Assembly (NCBI GenBank): GCA_015852425.1
Contig: JAAAIG010000313.1
Span: 6,836 to 39,317, forward strand
Length of the DNA stretch: 32,482 nucleotides
Reading direction: 5' to 3'
Source: Gryganskiella cystojenkinii
Taxonomy: Eukaryota; Mortierellomycota; Mortierellomycetes; Mortierellales; Mortierellaceae
Numbering within the stretch: position 1 is the stretch's first letter; each line of letters opens with the position of its first letter. A model generated the notes under the pieces. That model made no database searches. It was not told where the DNA came from and saw nothing but the letters and a program-made list of their open reading frames with translations. Below, in pieces: positions 11,901-23,225 of this stretch. The position numbers were made by a program, and so were the translations under genes.

Positions 11901-13049
11901 AATTCGAATTTCTTCCGCAATCTTGCTCAGCTTAGGTCCAAGAGGAGCCGGCTTTCGAAGATCTGATCCTGCTGGTCTCTGCAACGTACGGGCGATTTCA
12001 GTCAATTTTCGTGTTGGTGATATGGGTGTCGGTCTTTCAGGACTTGCTAGGTCCGTCCCGTTTGCTGCTGAGGACGACGGTGCGGCCACTGCCACAGATA
12101 CACCTTTTGCGGTTGGGGAAGATACGGAAGAGAACGCCGGCGCCAGTTTCCGAGGTAATTCACTCACGGGTCGCATCCTTTTCGATGGTGAGGCAAGGGG
12201 CAAGACTGGAGAGGGAAGATGGTTCCTAACGGCAGAAGTCGCTTGCACTTGACGTTGTAAACGACTCGGGGAAAATGTTTGCTGGTTGACAGTGGGAGAG
12301 TCCATTGCCCCGCCTCGTCGTCTTGGAGATAATGTCATAATAGGACGACGAGGCTTCTTAGGTGTTGATGGAACCACGAGACTATGGAGGATGATCTCGT
12401 CGCTCAGGCCGTTCACGGGTTGGCGGCTGGGACCGACTACAGCAGTAGAGGCAATTGCTGCAGTGCCATCATCGCTATCAAAATCAATGATCGGGTCGGA
12501 ATCCGATCCCGAATCTGGTTCGCTCTTCCCTTGGGTCTTGGAAAGTTGATTCTTCTTTTTCCGTTTAAGAGGTGATAGTCCCACCGGTCCTTGTTCCGGA
12601 CTTGAACTCGGTCGTGGTCTTGAACGTGTCGACTGCACTGGTGTGGGTCGTGGTGACGGTGGTGTTGGCGTGGAGGAAGTAGAGTTTGCTGTTTGGTGGA
12701 GAAGCCTCTTCTCTAGCGTAGGACTGAGCGAGGCGAGCACGGGACTGGATCCACCGTGATGATCATCGTCTTCGAAGCAGCTGCTCTGGCCCGTGTCGTG
12801 TTCATCTTTATCTTTATTGATGACTTGATAGGCCGTGGGCATGTCCCAATACAACGGGGTTGATTCCAAGGAAGAGGAAGAAGATGAGAAGGAGGAAAAC
12901 GAAGAAGAGGGCATAGAGATGGTCGAGGGGATGACCCCCGAGTCCTCTCTCCTCAGTTCCCTTTGACGACTTTGAAGGTCCTCCTCTCGCAATCCTTTTG
13001 TCTGGGTCGGTAATGGGGTCCGCTTCCGGGGGGAAGGCTCGAGCGGCAT
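8935..13049 (-). CDS. OB-fold protein with RPA70-type zinc ribbon, SHLD2-like candidate
   Basis: Five exons (13049-10898, 10790-10076, 9964-9867, 9767-9642, 9530-8935, minus) join in frame to 1228 aa; all four introns are GT-AG and about 100-111 nt. Residues 1-620 are Ser/Pro/charged and look disordered. Residues of about 621-760 look like an OB fold, with FHIFALIIAIEP, FQKVLVSVCDHS and KPGDVVLFTDLQMKDY. A Gln/Thr/Ala-rich insert separates this from a second region at about 900-1030 (GWEVGAVMSNGRFVRVQ). The last part holds C1068-x4-C1073-x15-C1089-x2-C1092. Human RPA70 DBD-C has C-x4-C-x13-C-x2-C. Single-stranded DNA binding is therefore likely. RPA70 itself lacks such an N-terminus; Shieldin subunit 2 (SHLD2) has a disordered N-terminus followed by OB folds, so it is the closest architecture I know. 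A MEIOB or telomere OB protein are alternatives. The final acceptor has an in-frame alternative nine bases downstream. Confidence 0.72.
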
Positions 13050-13282
13050 TCTTTATGTTTGATTGTCGTTTATAAAAGAGGGATTGCCATTCAGCCAGGG
13101 ACAGGAACGTGTTCTCATAAGGATCGAATGGATGGAGCAATGAATGGGATGTCGAAAAGAGAGGTGTGTGTGACATATGCTGATGTCATGAACAAAAGAA
13201 AAGGGACACTTTCGCTTGACGACTTTTTTTTTTTTTGCCACCAATATTTTGAATTTGGTGCGATATTATTATTATTGAAAAA

Positions 13283-16002
13283 TTATGGATGATTCTGCGT
13301 AGGAGGCAACGTCTGGAGCAGATCCGGCGTGCTCCCTCCAGCCTTCCAGAAGTGCAACAGCTCCTTATACGACGACGGTCTTCGGATAATCCTGGCCGGC
13401 TTTGGACCTGCAGACGTAGGCGAAGGCAACGGAGACCCTGTGGATCTCAACCCACCCTTGAAATCCACAAGTGTCGGTTGAGCTGGTAAAGGTTTCTGTG
13501 TACCAACAATTACGAAACTACTGGTATAATTGTGATGAGGTAATGATTGACTGAAATTCGATGGGGACGGGGTTGTCGATTGGATATTGTCAAATGTCAT
13601 TGCACGCTCAAGGCTCCTTCCGGCGGGACCGGCGGAATGAGGACCTGCCAACGTTTTAAAAGTTGATCCGTGAGGTCTTGTCCCTTGTGCTACATTGGGA
13701 CCAGTCATGATCCGACTAGGACGTGTGGTCGTTCGACCGGATCCTGGAAGTGCCGATAGCGAAACCGACGACGAAGATGAAGCTGCAGCAGAGACATCGA
13801 ATCCATGGACAGTCCTCGAAGAGTTTGTAGTTGACCAAGGCATAGTACTCTCTGGAGATGAGTTGAGATCCTGTTCGTATGGACGGGTCTGACTATCTTC
13901 CTCAGCAGCCAGCAGTCGCTGTTGATAATAAATACTCTCTGGTCTTGGACGCCTTGAAGCCAAGACCGTCTCCAGCGCACCCAGTCGACCCTCCATCTTG
14001 TCAAAACAACTTGCCAACCTGGACGAGGTCTGTTCCATAGCCCGAACTCTTTCCTGGATCCTACTCTCGATATCGTATAGCAATTTTGCGTGCATCTCGG
14101 CTTCGATCCTGTCCACACGTCTACCGAGCCTTTGATCTGTCTCGTCGACAGTTTCGAACAACATCAGTTTCGCCTCCCGTAACTGAACCATCAGATCCGT
14201 TAACAGACCGTCGTTCATTTCATGGTACCGCATCCCGAATGCTTGGAGCTCTTGACGAAGCTCTGCAATCGATCCCCTGTCGGCGATGATGTCTAAGGGA
14301 CCACCACCTGGTTGATAGTGTTGAAGCTCACTGCTACCTCCGACACTCTGACCGGACATGCCGACGTCATTCACGGTGGTAGCGATCGCTTGTTGCTCAT
14401 TGTCAAGTTCATGAACCTGATTTTGCGAAGGCAAAATGAGAAGCAAAAAAAGTTAGCTCTTGTGCCACCAATACAGACAAAGCGACCAGCAAAAACACCC
14501 GTCCTTACCTTGGACTCGATATCGACCAGTTTGTACGAGACCATGGTCTCCATCTGATTGACCCTAGAATCCAGATCACCCACACGCTGAGACACATTCG
14601 AGAATATCTCCTTTCGTTGTGCCGATGATGAATCTATGGGTGCTGACACTGCCCCCGTCTGGACTTCCAGTCTCTGGACTCGCTCAGACAGTTTTTGTTC
14701 GACTTGTTGGACAGCATCCTGAATCCGCTTGTCTAGTTCATTCTTGACCATATCCTCATAAAGTGGCGACGCAATCCTTTCCTGATGATGGGCATCTTTA
14801 GGGGGTGGCGTTGGTGCAGAATTGCCCCTATTATTACTGTTATTGTTGCTGTTGTGGACGTTGCTCTCCTGCAGGGGCGGTAAAGAATCCGCCTGACCTG
14901 TCCGACTTTTTTCACTGTCGAAATCAGCAACTGCGCGGCTGTTGCGTTTGCTAGCATAATCCGATTCATCTTCCTCTCGGATCGGTCCCAAGGAGGGCGG
15001 AGGTTGCAAAGAGGACAAGCTCTGGGATAAGGACAAAGATTGCGCCGAAGTTGTGTTGACGGTCTCGTCTTCGGTCTTTCTATGAACTGGGGGGTCATGA
15101 AGTTGGTATCGCTTCACAAAGATGTCTTCGTCGTACGGTTCTGCCTCCGCCAGATCCCTGGCAACGGTAACATTCTCGTCGTCAAAGTAGCGTGCATGGT
15201 CGTTATGGTTGTCATCCTGTGTCGAGAGCGACGGGTGAGCCTTTCCTGTTGCTGAAGTGTTTCTGTTCTTGAAAACAAGGCGCGTTCCTAAGACAGCAAG
15301 CAAAAAGAATACAGAGCGAGGAGATAGTTTGGTTAGCTCTTCTACGTACGACAGATATAAGGAAGCAGGAAAGGGCTCACCATTCACTTTCTTACCAGAC
15401 ACGGGTGAGAGATACGCCAAATCCTCTTGCTCCTCATCTTGAGCGCGTTCGAAATCGAGCCGGTCCCTGGTGTGATACTCATAAGAGTCACTCCTGGAGA
15501 GTCTGGAGTTCACATTCATGACCCCGTCCAGGAACGAAGGTGAGGACGACAAGTGACGAGCATTCGTGCGATCTTTTGTTTCGGCGTCTCCTTCCTCTTC
15601 GTCTAGGGGGTCTCCTTCCTCGTATTCATAATCGCTGTTGTCGCTCTCGTCAAAGTAGACTGGCTCTGTTTGGATGGGTAACAGTCGAATAAACGGTCTT
15701 GGTGCGCCATTTTCTTCTGGTAGGGGTGACTGAGTCGAGGCCACTGAAAGGGGTGCAGAGGTCAAAAGAGAGGCTGAACGAGGTCCACCTGCGGGTATGG
15801 AAGATGCTGCATTTGTGACTCCTCCAAGGGTCAGATTGACAGCCGAGTTATTATGTACGGATCCTATCCTTTTGGGATCTCGATTTAACAGGAGGTTGGT
15901 GGTTGATAGTGAGAGCGAGTTTTGACGTTGAATCTGGCGGTTGGTCTCGTTGTAATGGCGTTTGTGGTAGGGTTCTTCGATGATGCTCTGGTTTTGGCCC
16001 AT
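13283..16002 (-). CDS. Predicted N-myristoylated coiled-coil protein
   Basis: Exons 16002-15396, 15287-14509 and 14416-13283 (minus) join to 839 aa; both introns have CTAAC branch sites. The protein begins MGQNQS, fitting the MGxxxS/T consensus for N-myristoylation, which would tether it to a membrane. The first 380 or so residues are polar and acidic (EYEEGDPLDEEEGDAE). Two long helical coiled-coil regions follow, roughly residues 385-475 and 500-605, with heptad-like segments such as LDKRIQDAVQQVEQKLSERV and RLGRRVDRIEAEMHAKLLYD. The C-terminus is Ser/Thr/Pro-rich. I do not recognise the family; a membrane-anchored scaffold is inference only. The first intron is uncertain: donors at 15395 (GTAAGA) and 15380 (GTGAGC) both keep frame, as does retention. 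Confidence 0.65.
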
Positions 16003-16484
16003 GGTCGGATAGTTATGAGAAAGAGAGAAAGGTAGCGAGCTATACGGAGCGATATGTAGAAATAAGAAATAAAGAGAACAGGAGTGTCTTTCAGCTTTTC
16101 GATAAGAAAGAAGGGGACGAAATAAAGGGAGAATGCAAATTGAGGGTCAACCGTAGCGAAAGGAAAGAAGAAAAGAAGAAAGGAAGGAAAAGGGATTCGA
16201 GTTCACGGTCACCACCATAAAAGAACGAAAAAACAAACAAACCTGGACAACGTGCATGGCAAGAAACGGCGAAGGGCAAGGCATGTAAAGTAAAATGGCT
16301 GACGAAGAAAAACATGGTGTAAGACCAAAAAAAAGGGGGGGCCGCCAAAAGGTCACTCGCATCGGTCGCCCCCACAAGGCTGTTTTCATGTCGTTTTGCA
16401 GCGCCATACAATTTGAACGCCAAAAAAGAGGGGCTTAATAACATAGATACAAAGCCCTATCCTGTCCGCGGTCATTCAACCCAG

Positions 16485-16496
16485 AAACCCTAACCC
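16485..16496. promoter_or_regulatory. Telomere-repeat-like motif (telo-box)
   Basis: AAACCCTAACCC holds two units of the fungal telomere repeat CCCTAA. It is far too short for an interstitial telomere. Such boxes occur in some plant and fungal promoters, and this one lies about 480 bp before the coiled-coil protein gene. It may be chance. Confidence 0.2.
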
Positions 16497-16841
16497 AAAC
16501 CGTGTTACGTCTGTTCAGACTACGTTGTGCACAAGAATTCGTCATGTTTGTCACGCTGTATGTTTCCTCGTTCCACTGCGACGACGCTCCTATTCGGCAC
16601 CTTGTTTCTCATTCAAACTGGTATGCCACAATGAGGAGTGAGATGGAGAATTGCATTCAATTCGCCCCAGCCCACACTTTCTCACCCTTCCTGGATTGCT
16701 CACTTTTTGCGTGGTCCAAAGGGAACCAAAGGGGAGAACAAAGAAAGGGACGCGTCCCAAGGAGAAACTAGAAACGAAAAAGTTGAGCCCTGGAGTCTTT
16801 TGTAAGTTTGATGGTTTTTTTTTTTTTTTTTTTTTTTTTCC

Positions 16842-16880
16842 NNNNNNNNNNNNNNNNNNNNNNNNNNNNNNNNNNNNNNN
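16842..16880. other. Assembly gap (39 N)
   Basis: A run of N follows a poly-T tract of about 26 bases. Scaffolding gaps at homopolymers are typical of short-read assemblies; the true gap size is unknown. Confidence 0.98.
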
Positions 16881-16991
16881 GCTTGATAGAATGAAAAAAG
16901 AAAGAGAGAGTCTATGGTACAGTGAATGCAAAAAAAGGTAATGATATGAAGACCAGGTCTAGGACCCGCCTTTGGTTCTCTCTTTCCGTCT

Positions 16992-18058
16992 TTACTCTTC
17001 GTCGTCCGAGACATCTTCGCCCGCACGCTTGCGTTTCTTAATACTGGCGGTCTCAGATTCACGGGCCATATCTGCCTCCTTGGCACTCTTCTTGACAAAG
17101 ACAAACGTCTTGGGGCTCTTATCCAGAATCTCAAAGTTCTCGCCCTTCGAGACACCTTCTTTGAAACCGATGGTACGACGATGTTCATAACCGGGGTATT
17201 GTTCAGTCTTGAAAGGGAACGAGGTCTTGTTACCCAGGAGTCCAGTACCGGTCGCCAGTCGTTTGATGTTCCAGAGATCATAGGGTAATCCAGTCTTGAC
17301 AGTAACGTGGATCTCACCAGGTTTCTTGTCGCCAAGATCTGGATCCGTCAAGAACGATGCGGCGGATTCAAAGAAGGAACGCATCAACTTTTGGTTGGAG
17401 ACCACATTTCTGTCCTGATCCTTGATTCCAGCGCCTATTGTTGGAGAGGAGGGAAAAGATGTGTTCCGCGTGTTAGTAAGAATCCTGCTAGCCTTGTTTT
17501 TTTTTTTTTTTTTTGGTGGCAAATTGTAAAAAAAATTGCCGTACCAGCGTGAGGAAAGTTGAAGACAATCTTGGAGAACCGTTTGCCCTTGAAACTCTTG
17601 ATTTTGTTCAATTTGGTGGCATCGACCTCAAAGATGACTGTTGCTCCTGCATCCTCCAGTTCCTTGACGTTATCCTGGGCATCCAAGGGGTACTTTTCCA
17701 TCATAGTCGAGAAAGAATCCAAGGTCGTGGCCGTGATGATATCACCTCGGTTCAAGATCTCAAGTGCTAATGACTTTGCAAACGAGAAATTGGCCTCGCC
17801 GACCAGCAAAATGTTGTCGTAATCGTAGTAGGGTGGTGGAGGGAGTTTGGCCATTGCCTTGCGTTGAGCTTTCGTCGCCACAGCCTGTTTTGTTCCCTGG
17901 GCTTGTTGTTGTTGCAAGAGTGCGGCCTTCTTTGGAGCAGCAGCCAGGGCGGCTTCCTTTTGTTCTTTGATTTGGGTGGCGCGTTGACGCTTGGCATGGG
18001 TATCCTGCAGCTTGAAGAGAGCTGACTTGAGCTTTGCTTTCTTGTACTTTGGTGTCAT
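16992..18058 (-). CDS. BMT5: 25S rRNA (uracil-N3)-methyltransferase, BMT5-like
   Basis: Yeast Bmt5 makes m3U2634 in 25S rRNA using S-adenosylmethionine, in the nucleolus. Exons 18058-17545 and 17434-16992 (minus) join in frame to 318 aa. The N-terminus is Lys/Gln/Ala-rich and likely a nucleolar or RNA-contact tail. The family domain opens with DNILLVGEANFSFAKSL at about residue 82, which is the SAM-binding glycine loop, and continues with ATTLDS and VFNFPHAGAGIKDQD, the latter spanning the intron. The lower half carries GEIHVTVKTGLPYDLWNIKRLA and FPFKTEQYPGYEHRRT, typical of this family. The C-terminus is a basic then acidic tail (KKRKRAGED). The intron has a poly-A/T run but standard GT-AG ends. 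The length is close to yeast Bmt5. Confidence 0.92.
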
Positions 18059-18175
18059 TTTGTGCTGAAGATGGAGTAATGTGAGGGTCGAATGAGAAGA
18101 ACGATAAAAATAAAAAAGAGGCTCTTTTTGTTGTTTACGTATTTTTTTCTTTTTTTTTTATTTGTGACTGCTGGT

Positions 18176-19453
18176 TTAAAAGGTATTCTTGAGTTCTCGC
18201 AGAACATGCATCACGTCGATCGGATCGCTCTTTTGTGTGAAGGCTTGCAGGGAGGGCTCGCTATTTGAAAAGGTAAAGATTAAGAAAAAGAAGGTTAGCA
18301 CCTTATGTGTCTGGGGGATATCAAGTTGACACACTATTATAGATGACCATCAACGAAAGGCTGAGAAAGGCTTACTTGACGCGCAAAAATGGATTGCAAA
18401 GAAGCTCCTCTCCAATCGTGCCTGGGATTGTCACCTTGACGTTCTCGTCCATCAGCCATCGGAGTTTCTGAGCCACATGTGTGTTATCAGGTTCAACATG
18501 GCTTGCAAATCGGAGGTTCGCCTGGGTGTATTCATGTCCACAGTAGACCTTGGTCTCGACCGGCAACGTGGCCAGGATATGAAGCAAACTGTTGTACATA
18601 TCTGCCGCGGTACCCTCAAAGAACCGACCACAACCACTCAAGAACAGGGTATCACCGGTAAAGACTGCCCGATCGGCACCATCCTTGGCATAATAACTGA
18701 CACTGCCTTTCGTATGACAATGGGTCCAAAGGGCTTGGATCGTGATGTTGCCGATCTTGAACTCCTCCTTGTCCTTGACAACATAGTTGATCTCTGGAAT
18801 ACGGGCATCCGCACCAAAGACGGCCAAACCGGGTTTCTTGGCGATCAATTCCACATTACCACCGGCATGATCCCAATGGTGATGTGTACAAAGGACCGAA
18901 GTCAGTTTCGCGCCTAAATGTTGGAGGATATGCATCATTTTTTGAGGTTCGACGGGGTCGACGACGGCGGCTTCCGAGGTTGTCTCATCGAGGATGATGT
19001 AGGCGTAATTGTCTATGAATAGGAATGTACGAGAAAGGATGTAAAAGAGAAAGCCGGGTTAGAAACGGCCAATGCTCAACAAAAAAGAAATCATATCTAT
19101 AACGAACGACGCGTCGTAGTCGTACAGAGAAGAGAAAATAGGAGGCCGCATGGCTGAGTTTTTGTTTGTTTGGTGGAGGGATGTTCCATGGTCGGTTTCT
19201 ATTTTTCTTCTCCTCTCCTATTTTCTCTTTTAACTCAATCCCACTCTCAACATACACTCATTTAGCCCCATTCACTTCGGCTTTCTTTTTTGTATTTTAT
19301 TTTCTTTTCCTCCGAGAGCACAGCAGGTATTAACAACAAAAGAATGTCGGTAACGGCGTAAACTCATTGCTCTTCTTTTGTCACTCTTAAGAGGGAAAAA
19401 AATGCGGGAAAAATATATTTACCTTCAAGAACGGGGACTGGAATGACGCGCAT
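18176..19453 (-). CDS. GLO2: Hydroxyacylglutathione hydrolase (glyoxalase II)
   Basis: Glyoxalase II hydrolyses S-D-lactoylglutathione to D-lactate and glutathione, the second step of methylglyoxal detoxification. Exons 19453-19423, 19012-18376 and 18260-18176 (minus) join in frame to 250 aa. The metallo-beta-lactamase motif THHHWDH places H54, H56, D58 and H59 at the human cytosolic numbering. Other metal ligands are in THCHTKGS, FTGDTLF and YCGHEYT. The typical C-terminus is recovered only by splicing the last exon (EPSLQAFTQKSDP, then a helix ending KNTF). The first exon codes for just MRVIPVPVLE and is followed by a 410-nt intron. The frame stays open upstream of the ATG with a basic peptide, so a second, mitochondrial form is possible. 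Confidence 0.95.
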
Positions 19454-21897
19454 GTCGAAATGTATGAATGGAAGGGATCGCTTTTTTTTCTTTTTGGAAA
19501 GGTTGCGAATGTTAAGTGAAATGAAAGCTGATTTACAGGGCCTGAAAAGAGTATATGAAGTCGGTCTGAACAGAAGCAAAAAGAAAAGAACAGATAATGT
19601 TTGGTAAATCGGGATATCAAAAAGATGTAAGTGAGGGTGGAGCAGAGAATTGAACCGGGTAACTTGAGGGTGAGAGTGTGGGTGTGAGTGAAGGAGGGGA
19701 TGACAAACAGGTTGGTTTGAATGTGGTGGATTGTCAATGGAAAGCGTGGAAGAAATGGAACAATGTTGAGAACCAAAAAAAAAATAAAAAAGAAAAAAAA
19801 AAGAAAGACTTCACCAAACGCTCCATATTTATACTATCGAACGCAAGGGGAAAAGAGCCGAAGGTGTTCTGTCTTCAGGTGGCAAAAGGTAAACTGGAAG
19901 AACCGGGGATGTCGTTGCAAAAAGAAGGGTTTGTATGCCCATCATCGGGGCAATCGATAACCTCTTCCTGACTTCTATTATGCCACAAATGAAAAAGGGA
20001 TCGGTAGATCCGAAGGAGAAATTGAATGGTGTTGTGTTGTTGGTGAGCACAGGAACAACTTCCGTTGCAACGGGATCCTTTCTGACCACATTACGCACAC
20101 AAACAGGGTCAAGCTGCTGTTCTTGAAGGCCATCTTTGTTGTTGATTGTCCCCTGTCCAGTGAGAGCACACAAAGGCTAACTAAAATATCATCCGTAATT
20201 AAGCTTGGAGAATAAAGAGGGAAATGAATGAATGACATTTTTTTCTTTCGTCGAAGGTTCTTTCTTTCCATTCATCTGCCCACTCAAAGGGAGACAAAGG
20301 GGGACGATGAAAGTGAGCTTCTCCCAATCCTTGCATATTCGCCCAGTGGCCCGTCATCGGAAGCGCCGCCAGGCGTTAGTAATCCTGTTGAGAACAACGT
20401 CAACTCACGTTTTTTTCTTCGATCAATCTTTCCAATGGTGAACTGTGTATATGGCTCCTCAATAGAAGACCAAGAAAGAATTAAAACAAAATATCCCGAT
20501 AGGAGTTCAGGGACAAACCGAAGGTGAGTAGAAAAAAAGAACAAGAAAAAAAGTCAGCCTCCGCCCAACCAGTTGATGAGTTCCAAAATTACAACTTCTG
20601 CTTTCTCGAAACCACGTTGAGCTGATCCTGGGCTCACGAGAGGCCTTGTTTCTCCCCTTCTGCGTCTTAAAAAACAAGCACACACAAACCCTCCCAAACT
20701 TACCGGCAATTTCCTCATTTTTTTTTTTGTTTATTCTTGTTTGGGGGGCAATCTTGCATTCGCCTAGTCACAATCGCTGAAGATGTCAACAAAAAACCAA
20801 AAAAAATGAGAATTACTGTTATTCCTTCAGCCAACATCCTACCAAGCGCCATAAAACAACAAATGCATTTCTCTTTCTTTCTGAACGCACACTTGCGAGT
20901 TTGCCAGACACAGCCCAATTCCCAAGGAGCATGAGCTGAGGTTACCGTTGCGGTTTCACTACTTATATTTCACCGACCCAAGCCTAAACGTGGTATTCTT
21001 AAATGAGTTTGGCTGTCAGAATTGGTGAAAAAACAGGGAGTTTCACTTCTCAACCTTTTTGTCTTGCGGAGCAATGTTGGTAATATGTTGGTGATATATC
21101 GTCTGTACCTTGCTCGACATGTCTCTGACAAGACGCCATATCCGGCCAACTAGTGATGATCCGTGGGTTTCCGGAATCGACTATGGAAGGCTTTTCATTT
21201 TTTGTCGTCCTCCGGACCTTTACTGTTTGTAGTTTTGTTTTATTCATCCGTCATTGCACCATGAGAGACACCGCGCGCAGAAAAAACCTCGGAACAGAGG
21301 GTCTGTGGAAAAAAGCCTTTGGTTTGGTGACACGGATTTAGCTGAACCCTCCTCCCGTTCCCCTTTGCCCATCTAAACCTTGTCCCTTGCTGAATAATTT
21401 TGACCGAGAACAACGGCGCTCCTTCCACTTTGATGCTCATATTTCTGTTCATCTCTGGTTTTTGGGTGATGGCAACCATTGGCAATGCTAAGATCTGTCG
21501 CCGCTCTTTAGTTTGAAATTACAAAGCAGCCGGATACTGCAGACAGGGCTTGTGGCTACCACTCCTGCTCGCCGCAAATCGCATTCATTACATAGTCCAT
21601 CAATCTACACCCCTAGAGAAGAAACAACATGAGACGGGACTTTACCGGGGAAGGTCGCGAAAGCAGGAGGCACAAAAGAAATCTTTCTAGGAACTCGATT
21701 TAACCAATATTTCCATTGATTCTATCGTTGACAGAATCCATTTTTCTTTTCTCGCTTGCATTTGTCTTTTCCAGAGAAAAGAAAAAGAACTGTCTAGACC
21801 ATCTTTGATATCTCGTCCGTCCTGCTGTCTATTTCTCGCACTGTCTCTCCTCAAAGTAGAGTGTATTTGAAGCACGACCGATTTTAACTTGGACAAA
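19454..21897. other. 2.4-kb region without a convincing gene
   Basis: No open frame here has domain character, and no splice chain joins them into one. The sequence has A/T homopolymer runs near 19770-19805 and pyrimidine-rich stretches. The left end is the GLO2 promoter and leader. I checked for tRNA-like T-loops and found none with a pairing stem. Confidence 0.5.
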
Positions 21898-22598
21898 ATG
21901 GCGACATTGACGACAGGTACAACTTTCACCCCACGGACTTTTTGTTCCTGGTTTATGTTTTGATTTTCAGTCAATCTCTGAGCGCACAGACGCAGTCGAG
22001 ATCTCGAGGTTCTTTTTTATCTTTTTTTTCCTTTTCTTGAGTGCCTCGATGGCAGTCCTTTGTCCTTTTTTTTTCTCACCACAGATCCTATCAATGCATT
22101 TTCAACAATCAATTAGCGACCCCTTGTGAAGAATCCTATCCACAACCCATTTCATCGTCCGCTGCCTCTGCAACCTCGGTGTCTTTGATGCCTTTGCCAA
22201 GATCAAACTACCAACCAACAACAGAGCCTGATTCGATCATCAACGCAAACCTCAAGAACCCTGTTTTCCAAAGACATTTCGCCTTGGAACTTCAATCGGC
22301 CCACCATGAGCTCTCGTCCGTTCTCGCTCAGGCGCCTCTTCGAGTCGCTCAGGTGGCCCTGGACCAGACGAGCTCTCAACTGGAACGGACCAAGCTGGGA
22401 TTGATGAATGTTCATGGAGATTTAGAAACAACGATTAAGCAACAACGGTCGATTTTGGATCGGATCGAGAGTGCGGCCGAGTTTCTACCCAAGGCTTCGA
22501 CATCAGCCTCGCCTTCGTTTTCGAAAGTCCGAGGCGTGGGCGGCGGTGCGACGGCCAAAGCCCTGCCAATTACTGCGACAGGATCATTTTCCAATTAG
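21898..22598 (+). CDS. Small coiled-coil protein, possibly BLOC-1/BORC-like
   Basis: A 19-nt first exon (21898-21916, MATLTT) joins 22117-22598 in frame to 166 aa. This model was preferred because the nearer acceptor at 22083 gives a stop after 16 codons. The body has a polar N-terminus, then NLKNPVFQRHFALELQSAH and a predicted amphipathic helix of about 80 residues, including LERTKLGLMNVHGDLETTI and QRSILDRIESAAEFLP. The tail is Ser/Gly-rich. Length and helix layout recall small subunits of BLOC-1 or BORC lysosome-positioning complexes, but I cannot match a specific one, so the function is left open. The gene is the only plus-strand unit between GLO2 and PRP19. Confidence 0.55.
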
Positions 22599-23225
22599 TC
22601 GACTTTGTTACTTAATAAACCCCTGCTCAAAAATATCGACAAATATGTGCCCACTTCGACTTGCAGTCGCTGAAATGGAAGGTTCGAATGTTTCCTAGTT
22701 CATCTAAAGCATTGTATTTATACATTGCATGATGACAATGATACCTTCCTTAAGAGCATATTTGATCCACCTTTCCCTTCCTTGCTCACACCCTGTTCAT
22801 ATCGATCTCTAGGCTCTCCTTTGGTTTTTTAATTCCCTCAGGAGGAACGCCACCAATTTTCAAAGGTTCTCGAAATGTCACAATGTTTTCAGTCGTTGTT
22901 CCTGCTCTTTGATAGATAGATGCCTCTCCCTCCGTGTCGACTTGTCCTTTTCTCTTGGAACAAAAGTCGGCGAAAGATCTATGGTCACCATCGTGCCCTC
23001 AGTCGAGGTATGCGACCCCCTATTTTAACCGTATTATTCTCACTCCGTGTTCCTTTATTATGTTGCTTCTTGAAAATAAATAAAATAGCTAGAAGTTTTC
23101 ATACTTAATCGTCATCAAGCGACACGATAATAAATTCATATATATATTATACCTGATCCGCCCTTAGGACAAGTCATCTCAATCACCACTCTTGATAGGG
23201 CATAGGCATACGACGCCTGTAAAGG
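22599..23225. other. Intergenic region, nothing recognised
   Basis: This is the 3' flank of the small coiled-coil gene, followed by A/T-rich sequence. No coding, RNA or repeat structure was supported. Confidence 0.55.

Larger units (their letters stand above)
16003..16991. other. Intergenic region containing an assembly gap
   Basis: No gene is evident. The left half is A/G-rich and is probably the promoter of the coiled-coil protein gene; the right half is the 3' flank of BMT5. The unresolved bases could hide sequence of unknown length. Confidence 0.55.

Noticed and set aside
12333..12390. A LVVPSTPKKP segment in the OB-fold protein, similar to a REV7-binding motif
   Set aside because: The paired prolines at the end of the motif are missing, so it does not support a Shieldin-type REV7 link.
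16485..16496. Telomere-like repeat as evidence of a chromosome end
   Set aside because: Only two units are present, in the middle of ordinary genes; at most it is a promoter motif.
22670..22700. A GGTTCGAAT T-loop-like sequence suggesting a tRNA
   Set aside because: The flanking stem has a mismatch next to the loop, and no matching acceptor, D or anticodon arms are present.
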